A stretch of DNA of 64,000 nt from JALZUV01 sp964654855 (GCA_964654855.1 CAZZJS010000006.1:62001-126000); one strand, 5' to 3'; shown: positions 42,568-52,559, numbered from the stretch's first letter. The notes: a model not told the origin generated them from the letters alone. Program-made: numbers and translations.

Positions 42568-44199
42568 CTAAGAAAGTTGCTTTTTCGCTTCTTTTACCTT
42601 CTGTGCGCGCTCAGCATAATCTACGACGATGCTGTAATGTGGATCACCTGCATCATCCTCTTCAATAAAGTGACCTGCTTTGCGCAGCAATGTGCGGCAA
42701 TCAGGGCTTAGATGTTTGAGGTGTAGCTGTGTACCGTGTTTCATATAGCTTTCAGCAAGTGCATCAATCACCTCTAAAGCAGAGTGGTCCCACACGCGTG
42801 AATGTTTAAAATCAATCACGACATCAGCAGGGTCTTTATGTGGACGGAATAAACGACGGAACTTGCTGACGGAAGCGAAGAAGAGTTGTCCGTGTAAGAT
42901 ATAAACTTTCTTCTTCTTGGTTTCTGACTGTACTTCTACATAGATTGAGCTAGCCGATTCCCATGCGAAGACGAGAGCTGAAACAATCACTCCAACGACA
43001 ACCGCAATGGCTAAATCGGTAAAGACAGTCACCGCAGAGACGAGAACGAGGACGAAAGCATCGGATGCAGGAATTTTATGCATGATGCGAAAAGACGACC
43101 ATTCGAATGTGCCAATGACGACCATAAACATCACGCCAATAAGCGCGGCAACAGGAATCATCTCAATCCATGAAGAGGCAAAGAGAATGAATGAGAGTAA
43201 GAAGAGAGCGGCGGCGATGCCAGAGAGGCGGCCGCGTGCGCCGGAGTTAATATTGATCATACTCTGACCAATCATTGCACAACCACCCATACCGCCGAAA
43301 AACCCGGTTACGATGTTTGCTGCGCCTTGTGCTATACATTCACGGCTATTACGCCCGCGTGTTTCGGTCATTTCATCAATCAGGGTGAGGGTTAGGAGAG
43401 ACTCAATCAATCCAATTGCTGCGAGGATAAGTGCGTAAGGGAAGGTGATATAAAGCGTTTCGAGCGAGAAAGGGACTTCTGGAAGAGCAAAATTAGGGAA
43501 AGTCCCCGCAATGTTAGCGAGGTCGCCCACAGTGCGAGTGTCGATATTAAAGAAGAGTACAACGGCTGTGGCGATACCAATGCCAGCTAAAGGGGCGGGG
43601 AATTTATTAGTAAGTTTAGGTAGGAGATAAATTGCAGTCATTGTAATCGCAATAATACCGAGCATGATAGTAAGAGCGAAATCGTCCAACCAGACAAGTT
43701 CTCCAGCAGCATTTGTTGTTTTAAATTGACCAAGTTGTGCAAGAAAAATTACGATGGCGAGGCCGTTTACAAAGCCTAACATCACAGGGTGAGGCACCAT
43801 ACGAATAAATTTACCGAGTTTAAATATTCCAGCAAGGAACTGTAATAAGCCCATTAGTACGACAGTGGCAAATAAGTATTCGACGCCATGTTGAGCGACT
43901 AAACTCACCATTACGACGGCCAGGGCACCAGTCGCTCCTGAAATCATGCCTGGGCGTCCACCAAAAACAGAGGTGATTAAGCCGACAAGAAATGCCGCAT
44001 AAAGCCCGACAAGGGGTTCAACGCCTGCGATAAAGGCAAAAGCAACCGCTTCGGGTACGAGGGCTAATGCCACCGTTAGCCCAGAAAGAATTTCAATTTT
44101 CGAATTTTTGAATAATGAAGCTAACACGGCTCTTTTCCTAATAATCTGTGAACTGATTCGCAACCTAACGAGGCTTGGAAAGTTTGCAAGCTTTGTCAC
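42568..44199 (-). CDS. SulP-family anion transporter with STAS domain
   Basis: A 543-residue transporter. About eleven to twelve membrane helices include the SulP signature EILSGLTVALALVPEAVAFAFIAGVEPLVGLYAAF, FGGRPGMISGATGAL and ECIAQGAANIVTGFFGGMGGCAMIGQSMININSG. The C-terminal STAS domain has VVIDFKHSRVWDHSALEVIDAL. Substrates in the family include sulfate and bicarbonate; which applies is not clear. Its upstream neighbour on the same strand is tRNA-Ala, with no terminator between, so read-through from the tRNA promoter is possible. Confidence 0.9.
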   Translation of the reverse strand: MTKLANFPSLVRLRISSQIIRKRAVLASLFKNSKIEILSGLTVALALVPEAVAFAFIAGVEPLVGLYAAFLVGLITSVFGGRPGMISGATGALAVVMVSLVAQHGVEYLFATVVLMGLLQFLAGIFKLGKFIRMVPHPVMLGFVNGLAIVIFLAQLGQFKTTNAAGELVWLDDFALTIMLGIIAITMTAIYLLPKLTNKFPAPLAGIGIATAVVLFFNIDTRTVGDLANIAGTFPNFALPEVPFSLETLYITFPYALILAAIGLIESLLTLTLIDEMTETRGRNSRECIAQGAANIVTGFFGGMGGCAMIGQSMININSGARGRLSGIAAALFLLSFILFASSWIEMIPVAALIGVMFMVVIGTFEWSSFRIMHKIPASDAFVLVLVSAVTVFTDLAIAVVVGVIVSALVFAWESASSIYVEVQSETKKKKVYILHGQLFFASVSKFRRLFRPHKDPADVVIDFKHSRVWDHSALEVIDALAESYMKHGTQLHLKHLSPDCRTLLRKAGHFIEEDDAGDPHYSIVVDYAERAQKVKEAKKQLS

Positions 44200-44338
44200 C
44201 GCGATTGAACTGGAATTGCCTTAAAAGGCTCGCCTGTATCCATAATTATCTTACAGAAAACACAGTGCGTTAAATTGTGGGTAAAGCATTTTAACTTCTC
44301 AATAATTCTTTATATTACAATAGTATAAGGTAGTAAAA

Positions 44339-44414
44339 TGGTGGAGCCTAGGAGATTCGAACTCCTGACCTCTTCGCTGCCAGCGAAGCGCTCTACCAGC
44401 TGAGCTAAGGCCCC
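44339..44414 (-). tRNA. tRNA-Ala (GGC anticodon)
   Basis: The minus strand folds as a full cloverleaf of 76 nt with encoded CCA. The acceptor stem GGGGCCT/AGGCTCC includes the G3-U70 pair that identifies alanine tRNAs. The D arm is TAGCTCAGCTGGTAGAGC, the anticodon loop CTGGCAG gives GGC, and the T-loop is TTCGAAT. It decodes GCC and GCU. Confidence 0.97.
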
Positions 44415-44491
44415 AAACTTTTTTTCAAAAAGGGAGGCGGAAAGTAACAGCGCCTCTTGAAACTGCAAGTGTTAATGCACATATTACCGGC

Positions 44492-44974
44492 ATGAAAAAT
44501 GTAAATATTATCCCTTACGAATCTCGTTACGCTAAAGATTTTGAACGTCTCAACATTGCGTGGCTTGAGAAGTATTTTTATGTGGAACCCTATGACGCTC
44601 AAGTATTAGCGAATGTGGATGAGTATATTATCGCAAAAAACGGTGAAATCATTTTAGCAGAGATGGATGGGGAGATTGTGGGTGTGGTGGCTCTTATGTA
44701 TCATGGTGATGAATTGGAGCTGACCAAAATGGCTGTTGACGAAAACTACCAAGGGCAGGGTATTGGAAAGCTATTGATGCAAGCGGCGCTCAAACGTGCA
44801 CGTGAAATGCAGCCAGCCAAGATATTCCTGCTGACAAGCTCCACACTTGGTCCCGCAAATTCGCTTTACGAGAAATCTGGTTTTATCAATGTGCCCCTAC
44901 GAGCTGACGATAACAAGGTCTACGCCCGCTGTGACCGCCGTTGGGAGCTACCTTTAGAGTCAGTGGCTGCTTGA
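44492..44974 (+). CDS. GNAT-family N-acetyltransferase
   Basis: A 160-residue acyl-CoA transferase. Motif A is LTKMAVDENYQGQGIGKLLMQAAL with the pyrophosphate-binding QGQGIGK, followed by SLYEKSGF in motif B. The substrate is unknown. It is convergent with the algC-like gene with a 15-nt overlap, divergent from tRNA-Ala, and appears unrelated to alginate. Confidence 0.85.
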   Translation: MKNVNIIPYESRYAKDFERLNIAWLEKYFYVEPYDAQVLANVDEYIIAKNGEIILAEMDGEIVGVVALMYHGDELELTKMAVDENYQGQGIGKLLMQAALKRAREMQPAKIFLLTSSTLGPANSLYEKSGFINVPLRADDNKVYARCDRRWELPLESVAA

Positions 44975-46366
44975 TTGATCTAGATTAAAGTCCTTGATGC
45001 CGCTGGCAGAAAGTTGATCTGCTAATAGGTTCTTTAGACGTTCCAGCGCTTCGGGGCTTTTGCCTTCTGCACGGGCAATGATTGCAGCTTGGGTGTTTGA
45101 AGCACGTGCGAGCCACCAGCCATCATCATTCTTTACGCGTACACCATCGACATCATCAACATCTGCGCCTGCAGCGGCTAAACGTTCTTTGATTTCAGCT
45201 ACGGCGCTGAATTTCAAAGTTTCTGTCGTATCAATACGAATCTCCGGCGTGTTATAAACTTCTGGCATGGCATCCATCATCTCTACGAGTGATTGATCAG
45301 CATGGGCGAGTAGGTTGATAAGGCGTACGCCAGAATAGATGCCATCATCGTAGCCGAAATACTCATCATTAAAGAAGATATGACCGCTCATTTCGCCGGC
45401 GAGGTGGGCTTTCGTTTCTTTCATCTTAGATTTTACGAAACTATGGCCGGTTTTCCACATAAGCGGTTGGCCACCATGTTTAGCGATATCGTCAAACAGA
45501 GTTTGGCTTGCCTTAACATCAGCAATGATAGTCGCGCCAGCGTGTTTTGAAAGAACATCACGACCGAAAAGAACCATTAATTGATCGCCATAGAGAATAC
45601 GCCCTGTTTTATCTACGGCACCAATACGGTCGCCATCACCATCATAAGCAATGCCAACATCAGCATCTTTGGATTGAACGGTGTCGATGAGTTGTTTCAT
45701 CAAAGCAGGGATGGTTGGATCTGGGTGATGATTGGGGAAGTTTCCGTCAATCTCTGCGTTAATCACGGTGATATCTGCGTTTAATATAGAGGCTAGGCGT
45801 TCTGAAATTTCACCTGCTGCTCCATTACCAGGGTCAACAACGACTTTAATATCGCGAGCACCTTCTGGTTTAAAAGCGGCGGCGAGCACTTTAAGATATT
45901 CGTCTTTGCAGTCTTTTGTGAGGATTTCGCCTTGTCCTGTTTCAAAATCACCTTCGCTCGCATATTTTCCGAGGGTGACAATATGTTCACCAAAGAATGA
46001 ATCTTTGCCCATCATCATTTTAAAGCCATTGTGATTAGCAGGGTTATGCGACCCCGTAACCATAATACCTGCATCTGGATTGCTATGATAAACGGAGAAA
46101 TACATCATAGGGGTAGGGCCAATGCCATAGTCATGCACAATCGCACCAGTGCTAATAATCCCTTTTTTTAATTCGCTGCTGAGTGCCGGTGTACTTAAGC
46201 GTCCATCGTAAGCGACGTTAATAATTGGGTTTGATTTACCTGTCTCGCGGATAATGGCAGTCGCAAAGGCTTTACCTATCGCTAATGCATCTGCATCAAA
46301 AAGTGTTTCGTTATAAATGCCGCGGATGTCTCCCGCACGCAGGATGGAGCTATGAAAATTATGCAT
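44960..46366 (-). CDS. algC: phosphomannomutase/phosphoglucomutase (AlgC-like)
   Basis: A 468-residue alpha-D-phosphohexomutase. Domains: RAGDIRGIY at the N-terminus, the phosphoserine loop TGSHNPA (Ser106), the metal loop AYDGDGDRIGAVD and the sugar-binding GEMSGHIFF, then the C-terminal phosphate-binding RASNTQAA. It converts mannose-6-P to mannose-1-P for GDP-mannose (and glucose-6-P to glucose-1-P for galU). It is divergent from algA across a 185-bp region, consistent with a place in the alginate precursor route. Confidence 0.92.
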   Translation of the reverse strand: MHNFHSSILRAGDIRGIYNETLFDADALAIGKAFATAIIRETGKSNPIINVAYDGRLSTPALSSELKKGIISTGAIVHDYGIGPTPMMYFSVYHSNPDAGIMVTGSHNPANHNGFKMMMGKDSFFGEHIVTLGKYASEGDFETGQGEILTKDCKDEYLKVLAAAFKPEGARDIKVVVDPGNGAAGEISERLASILNADITVINAEIDGNFPNHHPDPTIPALMKQLIDTVQSKDADVGIAYDGDGDRIGAVDKTGRILYGDQLMVLFGRDVLSKHAGATIIADVKASQTLFDDIAKHGGQPLMWKTGHSFVKSKMKETKAHLAGEMSGHIFFNDEYFGYDDGIYSGVRLINLLAHADQSLVEMMDAMPEVYNTPEIRIDTTETLKFSAVAEIKERLAAAGADVDDVDGVRVKNDDGWWLARASNTQAAIIARAEGKSPEALERLKNLLADQLSASGIKDFNLDQSSSH

Positions 46367-46462
46367 AAGATTTCTTTCTTCTTCCGTAATAGTCTAGTTG
46401 CAATTTGAGGTTATAACTTTTAGTGGAAAGGTTAACAACATTAATGTTTGTTAATAAATTCC

Positions 46463-46517
46463 TTGCAATTGTCTCAAAAAACCTGTATAAGCGCCTCAGA
46501 ATACGTAGAAAACGTAT
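46463..46517 (+). promoter_or_regulatory. Sigma-70-like promoter of algA with downstream palindrome
   Basis: TTGCAA (46463-46468) and TATAAG (46486-46491) are 17 bp apart. A perfect inverted repeat ATACGT-AGAAA-ACGTAT (46501-46517) would lie at about +4 to +20, ideal for a repressor operator or a 5' mRNA hairpin. It starts the algA-algX-algF-sel1 transcript. Confidence 0.6.
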
Positions 46518-46551
46518 GAAAACTTAAAATTCTTTAATGGAAGGAATATGA

Positions 46552-48006
46552 ATGCCAAATCAGCACAACGCAACAATCGTACCTGTAATTCTCTCTGGCG
46601 GAATGGGGACGCGCCTCTGGCCGATGTCTCGTAGCCACTATCCTAAGCAATTTCTTAAATTAGCTTCTGAAGATTACACGTTGATTCAGCAAACAATGCT
46701 GCGTGTCGCTGACCGTGAGGTGTTTGAGGCACCCGTATTCGTGAGTAATGAAGACCATCGCTTCTTGGTAGCCGAGAATGTTCAAGAGCTAGAAGTTGCT
46801 GATGCAGAGATTCTATTAGAGCCAAAAGGCCGCAATACAGCACCTGCATTAACGATAGCGGCTCATTATATCCGTAAAACTCATGGTGATGATGCGGTGA
46901 TGCTTGTTTTACCTTCTGATCACATCATTGATGATGTAACGGCGTTCCGTGAAGCGGTTTTAAAAGCAGCCGAATCTGCAACTAAAGGGAACCTAACGAC
47001 ATTCGGTATCACGCCATCTCATGCGGATACGGGGTATGGCTATATTAAGTTTGCAGATAAAGAAATTTCCAAGGGCACACATCCAGTGAGTGCCTTTGTT
47101 GAGAAACCAGATGCTAAAACAGCTGAGAAGTATCTCGCTTCAGGTGAATATGCTTGGAATAGCGGCATGTTCGCATTCCCTGTAGGCGTTTTGCTTGAAG
47201 AAATGCTTGAGCATCGTTCAGATATTGCACAAGCAACCGCTAAGGCATTTAATACGATGCGTGAGGGCGAAGATTTCATTCGCTTTGATGCAAAGGCTTT
47301 TTCAAATATCCCAGCAGAATCAATTGATTATGCTGTGATGGAGCCAACGAAAAAAGCAGCTGTTGTGCCGGTGGATTGCGGTTGGACAGATGCTGGATCT
47401 TTCGATGCCTTATGGCGTGTGAAGGATAAAGATAAAACCGGTAATGTATCAGAGGGTGAAAATACCTTCTTAGATAGCGGCGATAACTATGTGAACAGTG
47501 TTGACGGCGTAAAAGTGACGATGCTTGGGGTTAAAGACCTTATCGTTATTTCAACAAAAGATTGTGTGATGGTTGCGGATCGCAATAATGCGCAAGATGT
47601 GAAAAAGCTTGTCGATAAGCTAAAAGTAGAAGATCCAAAATTAGTTGATGAATATCGCCAAATGGCTCGCCCATGGGGTAACTATGATAGTATCGATAAT
47701 GGTGAACGCCATCAGGTGAAGCGTATTACGGTTAAGCCGGGTGCTAGCCTATCGCTACAGATGCATTATCACCGTGCGGAGCATTGGATTGTAGTGAAGG
47801 GTACTGCGATCGTAACACGCGATGAAACACGTAAAGTCGTATCGGAGAATGAGTCAATCTATATCCCATGTGGTGCAAAACACCGTTTGGTGAATCCAGG
47901 TTCGATTCCACTCGAGTTGATCGAAGTGCAGTCTGGTTCGTATCTTGGCGAAGATGATATTGTTCGTTTTGAAGATACTTATGGACGCATCACAGAAGTT
48001 GTGTAA
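46552..48006 (+). CDS. algA: mannose-1-P guanylyltransferase / mannose-6-P isomerase (AlgA)
   Basis: A 484-residue bifunctional enzyme. The N-terminal guanylyltransferase has GGMGTRLWPMSRSHYPKQF, LPSDHII and FVEKPDAKTAEKYL. The C-terminal cupin type II isomerase (residues about 360-480) has RPWGNYDSI, QVKRITVKPGASLSLQMHYHRAEHWIVVKGTA with the metal-binding His and Glu. It gives mannose-6-P from fructose-6-P and GDP-mannose from mannose-1-P, covering two of the steps to alginate. AAGGA precedes the start. It leads the rightward alginate operon. Confidence 0.95.
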   Translation: MPNQHNATIVPVILSGGMGTRLWPMSRSHYPKQFLKLASEDYTLIQQTMLRVADREVFEAPVFVSNEDHRFLVAENVQELEVADAEILLEPKGRNTAPALTIAAHYIRKTHGDDAVMLVLPSDHIIDDVTAFREAVLKAAESATKGNLTTFGITPSHADTGYGYIKFADKEISKGTHPVSAFVEKPDAKTAEKYLASGEYAWNSGMFAFPVGVLLEEMLEHRSDIAQATAKAFNTMREGEDFIRFDAKAFSNIPAESIDYAVMEPTKKAAVVPVDCGWTDAGSFDALWRVKDKDKTGNVSEGENTFLDSGDNYVNSVDGVKVTMLGVKDLIVISTKDCVMVADRNNAQDVKKLVDKLKVEDPKLVDEYRQMARPWGNYDSIDNGERHQVKRITVKPGASLSLQMHYHRAEHWIVVKGTAIVTRDETRKVVSENESIYIPCGAKHRLVNPGSIPLELIEVQSGSYLGEDDIVRFEDTYGRITEVV

Positions 48007-48018
48007 TCTGCACAACCC

Positions 48019-49419
48019 ATGAGCGATAAAACTTTATTCATAACAGCCTTAGGGTTGATAGCAGGGGTGCTGTTTAGTACACCACTGACCGCTGAGCAAG
48101 TGCAGAAGGCAATACCAGAGCCTTCTGCAGAGCAAACGGTTAAGTATAATTGCCCCGATTTGTACAGTGAAACGCACCGTACGCTTGCAAAGCTTACACA
48201 AGGAAACGATGGCTGGTTCTTTCGACAAGGTGATATTAATGAGTATTTTGCACTCTTACCTCATGCGAAAAGTTACTTGCAGCGTTTGACGCAAGCATTT
48301 GCGAATCAAGGAACTGAGCTTATTTTGCTTCAAGTTCCTCCGCGGCCGTTTTCGGCGTATCGCTATTTAAATCGCGGACAACCGGGGCAAAAATCTTTTC
48401 AGCTTGAAGGTGGAATGCAATATTACACAAGCTACCTAAAAGACCTTAAAACAGTGGATGCCACGATTGTGGATGCGTTGGACGTTATGAACGAAGTGGA
48501 TCCAGATACTGGGCTTCATTTCTTCTTCAAACGTGATACGCACTGGAGTCCTTATGGTGCAAATCTTGCTGCACAAAAAGTTGCTGCTACTTTGAAGAAA
48601 AATGCAACTTATCAAAAAATTACTCCTACAGTTTACACAACTGAAATAGCGGGTGATTTGCGTATGCAGGGTAGAATAGCGGATGAGATTGAAGCTCTCT
48701 GTGCTGATAAAGTTCAAGTAGAGTCTTTTCCTTCTTATCAGACCAATGCACAGTTGAAAAAAGGCCAAGATGCTCTTTTTGGAGATGTTAGTTCTGCTGC
48801 TCCATTGGTACTTTTAGGTTCGAGTTTTAGTGCTGTATCATGGTTTAATTTTGATGGTTATTTGTCTCAGCACACAGGTTTAGAGGTTGCGAATTTCGCT
48901 ATTAGTGCGGGTGGGCTTTTTAACTCGCTTATTTCATATACAGCGCTGCCAAAGGAAGAAAGACTAAACCCTGATTTCGTTGTGTGGGAAAACCTAGCCC
49001 ACTATGACTTTAACCTAGGGGATACAATGTTCCGTCAGGCAATCCCTTCTGTTTATGGAGAATGTAGCGCGGCTGAAGCCTTAGAATCGGTGAAAATTAA
49101 TTTAACTGCTGATGGCACGGAAACAAAAGATTTATTCACGGTGCCTATTTCTAAGAAGGTAAGTGGAACAGATTATTTCGTATTCTTGAAATCTAGCAAC
49201 AAAGGATTATCTAACTTTACGTTAGAGATGGAATATGATGATGGTGACGGAGAGTGGTTCGTACTCGATCGTCGTGAAAACTTTACAAATGCAGGGCGTT
49301 TCTTCGTCGAACTTTCTGAGGAAATTACTTCTTCGCTTAAGAGTGTTCGCCTCGTAGGTCTGCCTAGCATTAAATCAGAGATTGAGGTTCGATTATGTCG
49401 AATCGCTCAAAAAAATTAA
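48019..49419 (+). CDS. algX: alginate O-acetyltransferase AlgX
   Basis: A 466-residue periplasmic protein, near the Pseudomonas AlgX length (474). After a signal peptide, the SGNH-like hydrolase domain has the Asp-His pair in RDTHWSP (Asp173, His175) and the Ser in LLGSSFSAVSWF (Ser269), the spacing of the AlgX triad. The last 120 residues are a beta-rich carbohydrate-binding module (FTLEMEYDDGDGEWFVLD). It acetylates mannuronate residues in the periplasm. It follows algA by 12 nt. Confidence 0.9.
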   Translation: MSDKTLFITALGLIAGVLFSTPLTAEQVQKAIPEPSAEQTVKYNCPDLYSETHRTLAKLTQGNDGWFFRQGDINEYFALLPHAKSYLQRLTQAFANQGTELILLQVPPRPFSAYRYLNRGQPGQKSFQLEGGMQYYTSYLKDLKTVDATIVDALDVMNEVDPDTGLHFFFKRDTHWSPYGANLAAQKVAATLKKNATYQKITPTVYTTEIAGDLRMQGRIADEIEALCADKVQVESFPSYQTNAQLKKGQDALFGDVSSAAPLVLLGSSFSAVSWFNFDGYLSQHTGLEVANFAISAGGLFNSLISYTALPKEERLNPDFVVWENLAHYDFNLGDTMFRQAIPSVYGECSAAEALESVKINLTADGTETKDLFTVPISKKVSGTDYFVFLKSSNKGLSNFTLEMEYDDGDGEWFVLDRRENFTNAGRFFVELSEEITSSLKSVRLVGLPSIKSEIEVRLCRIAQKN

Positions 49420-49429
49420 GGAGATACTT

Positions 49430-50059
49430 ATGAAATTATTTATTACTTGGATGATCGCAGCATTGTTACCTTTCGCTTCGCAAGCAAAGGATGATGAACT
49501 TTATGATCCTGCTCCTCCAGCTGATTCAGCTTTTGTACGTGTGATTCACGCAGATGCGGATGTTGGTGCCGTTGCTTCTAAAGTAGGCGGTGTTGGTTAT
49601 GGCGAATTGAGCTATCCGTCGCTTTCTAACTATCGCATTGTAAAGGGTGGACAGCATAAGGTTGCCATTGGTGCGGGGTCGCAAGATTTAACGATTGAGG
49701 CAGGTGGGTATTTTACGATTGCCTTAACGGATTCTGGTGAAATAAAATTACTAAAAGATGAATTGTTAGCCAATCCAGCTAAAGCACGTGTTTATGTTTA
49801 TAATTTCACAGATGCCACTGAAGGCAGTATTTTTGCATCTGAACATGGTGCTGCTATTTTGGATAAGGTGAATATGAACGAAGGTAACTCTCGTGAAGTG
49901 AATGCACTGAAATTAGCTTTACAGGCAAAGGCAGGCAGTGCCGTAGTGCAGGATTTTAAAGATGTACAATTAAAGCGTCGTATCGGTACGAGTTTTCTCA
50001 TCACGGGTAAGGCCGGCGCTTATAAAGCTTTGATGATTGAAAATGAGGTGGAGCGCTAG
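49430..50059 (+). CDS. algF: alginate O-acetylation protein AlgF
   Basis: A 209-residue periplasmic protein with signal peptide MKLFITWMIAALLPFASQA, then the AlgF beta domain (FVRVIHADADVGAVASKVGG, LTIEAGGYFTIALTDSG, ARVYVYNFTD). AlgF works with AlgI, AlgJ and AlgX in acetyl transfer. AAGGAGATACTT before 49430 fixes the start; an in-frame ATG inside algX is not used. Its 3' end is close to, or overlaps, the next gene depending on that start. Confidence 0.88.
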   Translation: MKLFITWMIAALLPFASQAKDDELYDPAPPADSAFVRVIHADADVGAVASKVGGVGYGELSYPSLSNYRIVKGGQHKVAIGAGSQDLTIEAGGYFTIALTDSGEIKLLKDELLANPAKARVYVYNFTDATEGSIFASEHGAAILDKVNMNEGNSREVNALKLALQAKAGSAVVQDFKDVQLKRRIGTSFLITGKAGAYKALMIENEVER

Positions 50060-50063
50060 GCGA

Positions 50064-52553
50064 GTGAAGTTTTTCAATACATTCAAATATCTATTTTTGA
50101 TTGCATTGCTGGTAGCAACGCAAGGAGGCTATGCGAATCATGCTTTCGCGGAACAGCAAGAAGGGGAGCCAACAAAAAAGATTAAGGCTTTCTACCCTCC
50201 TAAGTTGGATTTTGCCAAAGTCTGTATTTCTCAAGCGCCGACTCAAATTGTTGTTGGTGCAAAAACTTCTCATTTGTCTCCTGCTAAAAAGCTACGTGCA
50301 GCGTTGGAACTATTAAACGGTGGAGTTGGTGCATTCCCAGATCCCGTTCGTGCTATTCGTTTGTTCCGTGAGCTCGCAGAGACTAAGACTCCTCAAGCAA
50401 CACGTGCTAAAATGCAATTAGCCCGCTTATATTTGAGTGGTACTTTTTTAGCCGAAAACCGAGATATTGCGATGAGCTTACTTCTAGAGATTGCCCCAGG
50501 TGATTCTTTTGAGGCAGGTTACCTTCTAGGTCGTATTTATCAAAAGTTAAGTGAATATGAAACGGCAGAAGAATATTACAAGCGTGCTGCTTTAGCGGGT
50601 AATCCAATGGGTTATGTGGCTTTGGCTTATATGTATCGTGATGAGTTGATCCCAGGTCAAAGCCAGCAACGTATTGACCAACTTATCACGCTTTCGGAGA
50701 ATCGTGCATTAGAACAAATCGGAAAGGGTAACTGTAGAGCTACTCATGACTTCGGTAAGGCTTTTTTACGAGATAATATAAGCTTGGATAACCACCCTGC
50801 AGGTGTTGAATGGCTTACTGCATCTGCGTTAGCAAAAAATAGTTCAGCGATTAGTTTTCTTGGTGGGCTTTATCTGAATGGCACTCAAGTAGAGAAAAAT
50901 ATAGAGAAAGGTCTCCATTATTATGAGCTTGGTAGTAAGTATAATAATGCAGAGTCTTTATACCGTTTAGGGGACTACTGGCTTCACAAGCGGACTGGGT
51001 TGGCAGAGGATCGTCTTAAAGCTTCTGAATATTTGTCGAAAGCGGCGGCTCAAGGACATCAAAAAGCCATTGAAAAGTTAGCACGTTATTATAGTGGAGA
51101 TTATGATGATAGGCCGCAGCATAGTAAGGTAATTGAGTTACTCGAACGTGCTGTCAATATTCCGGATATCAACCCTGAAATTATTTACATGTTGGCCGAA
51201 TCTTATCAGCTTGGTGAGGCAGGTACTCAGGATGATGCTCGTGCTTTTGAGCTTTATGATCGTGCTGCAAAACAAAACTATAGAGATGCGATGGTGAAGC
51301 TTGGGGATGCCTATAAATACGGCGTTGGTGTAAAGCGGACTCCTATGAAGTCTTATCGTTTTTATCGCCAAGCAGCGAGCTTAGGAAGTCGTGATGCCAT
51401 TGTTGCATTGGTTGAGAATTATGAATGTGGTGTAGGACGTGCACCAAGCCCGCGTTATCAAAATTTTTGGAAATATCGTGCGATTCATGAAGGTGCAGGT
51501 AAAATTTTGCGACCTGAGGTGAGGCGCTTGATGCTGAGCAAAAAGAAACAAGATAACATTGACGGCTATTTGCTGCTTAAACGCCGTGTAAGTGACTCTG
51601 ACCGTGAAGCAATGGTGATGCTATCGCATTTCTACAATCAGGGTATCGGTGTTGAGAAAAATCAAACACTCGCACAAAAGTGGCTGAAAGAAGCGATTCA
51701 GGATGGCGAATACCAGTCTAAGGGATATGTCGCTATGGGAGAGGCATATCTTGACGATAAAATGTTCGGTGTAGATCTCTTGAAAGCTAAGCAATATTTC
51801 GAAAAAGCATTGACGTTTGATGATAATGATAATGCAGGTTACGAACTAGGTAAGTTGTTGCGTGAGGGTGGAAAAGAATTCGCTGCAGACAAGGCAGCCG
51901 CGGCAGATGCATTCTTAGATGCAGTAAACAAGAATAATGATAATGCGATGCGTAAGCTCGCCGACCTTTTGATTGAGCAAGGTAGAGATGAAGAAGGAGT
52001 GGCTCTACTGAAGCGTTCCATCGCGTTGAATAATCTTGACTCGATTATGGATTTGACTGATTACTATTTACGTCAGCCCAAAACAGATACTGAGTCTTTT
52101 AAACAGGCGAATTATTGGTTTAATAAAGCGGCTACTAGTTACCCATGTACGCCAAGGGAGCGCGTAAAATTAGAGCGCCTAACAACTAAAATAAACTCAC
52201 TTGCTGGTAGCGTAATTATTACGAATCCTGCAGAAGTCAAAGAACACGCGGAACAAGGCAATATGCGTGCCATGCGTCAAATGGCGAAGCGTCATATTTA
52301 TGGTAGTGAAGATACAGAAGCTAATCCGAAACTTGCATTGAAATGGTATTTAAAAGCTGCGAAAGCAGGGGATGCTGTTTCGATGATGGAAATAGGCAAT
52401 GCATTCTCTACAGGTCTTGGGGTTAAGCCTTCAAAGGATAAGGCGCGTGAATGGTGGCAGCGTGCTGCGAAGGCAGGAAACGACAAAGCGAAAAAACTGC
52501 TTGAGATTGATTCAAGTGTTGTAGATAACGCGCCCGCGAAGAAGCCCCACTAA
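50064..52553 (+). CDS. large Sel1-repeat periplasmic protein (AlgK-like scaffold)
   Basis: With the GTG at 50064 (GGTGGAG upstream) this is 829 residues; an ATG at 50043 inside algF is the alternative. The signal peptide ends near NHAFA, with no lipobox, unlike AlgK of Pseudomonas. About fifteen Sel1-like repeats follow, with typical cores such as YYKRAALAGNPMGYVALAYMY, HYYELGSKYNNAESLYRLGDYW, FYRQAASLGSRDAIVAL and ALKWYLKAAKAGDAVSMMEIG. The position after algF suggests it plays the AlgK role of linking the periplasmic complex to the export pore, but no membrane anchor is visible. Its 3' end has been copied downstream. Confidence 0.8.
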   Translation: MKFFNTFKYLFLIALLVATQGGYANHAFAEQQEGEPTKKIKAFYPPKLDFAKVCISQAPTQIVVGAKTSHLSPAKKLRAALELLNGGVGAFPDPVRAIRLFRELAETKTPQATRAKMQLARLYLSGTFLAENRDIAMSLLLEIAPGDSFEAGYLLGRIYQKLSEYETAEEYYKRAALAGNPMGYVALAYMYRDELIPGQSQQRIDQLITLSENRALEQIGKGNCRATHDFGKAFLRDNISLDNHPAGVEWLTASALAKNSSAISFLGGLYLNGTQVEKNIEKGLHYYELGSKYNNAESLYRLGDYWLHKRTGLAEDRLKASEYLSKAAAQGHQKAIEKLARYYSGDYDDRPQHSKVIELLERAVNIPDINPEIIYMLAESYQLGEAGTQDDARAFELYDRAAKQNYRDAMVKLGDAYKYGVGVKRTPMKSYRFYRQAASLGSRDAIVALVENYECGVGRAPSPRYQNFWKYRAIHEGAGKILRPEVRRLMLSKKKQDNIDGYLLLKRRVSDSDREAMVMLSHFYNQGIGVEKNQTLAQKWLKEAIQDGEYQSKGYVAMGEAYLDDKMFGVDLLKAKQYFEKALTFDDNDNAGYELGKLLREGGKEFAADKAAAADAFLDAVNKNNDNAMRKLADLLIEQGRDEEGVALLKRSIALNNLDSIMDLTDYYLRQPKTDTESFKQANYWFNKAATSYPCTPRERVKLERLTTKINSLAGSVIITNPAEVKEHAEQGNMRAMRQMAKRHIYGSEDTEANPKLALKWYLKAAKAGDAVSMMEIGNAFSTGLGVKPSKDKAREWWQRAAKAGNDKAKKLLEIDSSVVDNAPAKKPH

Positions 52554-52559
52554 GCGCTC

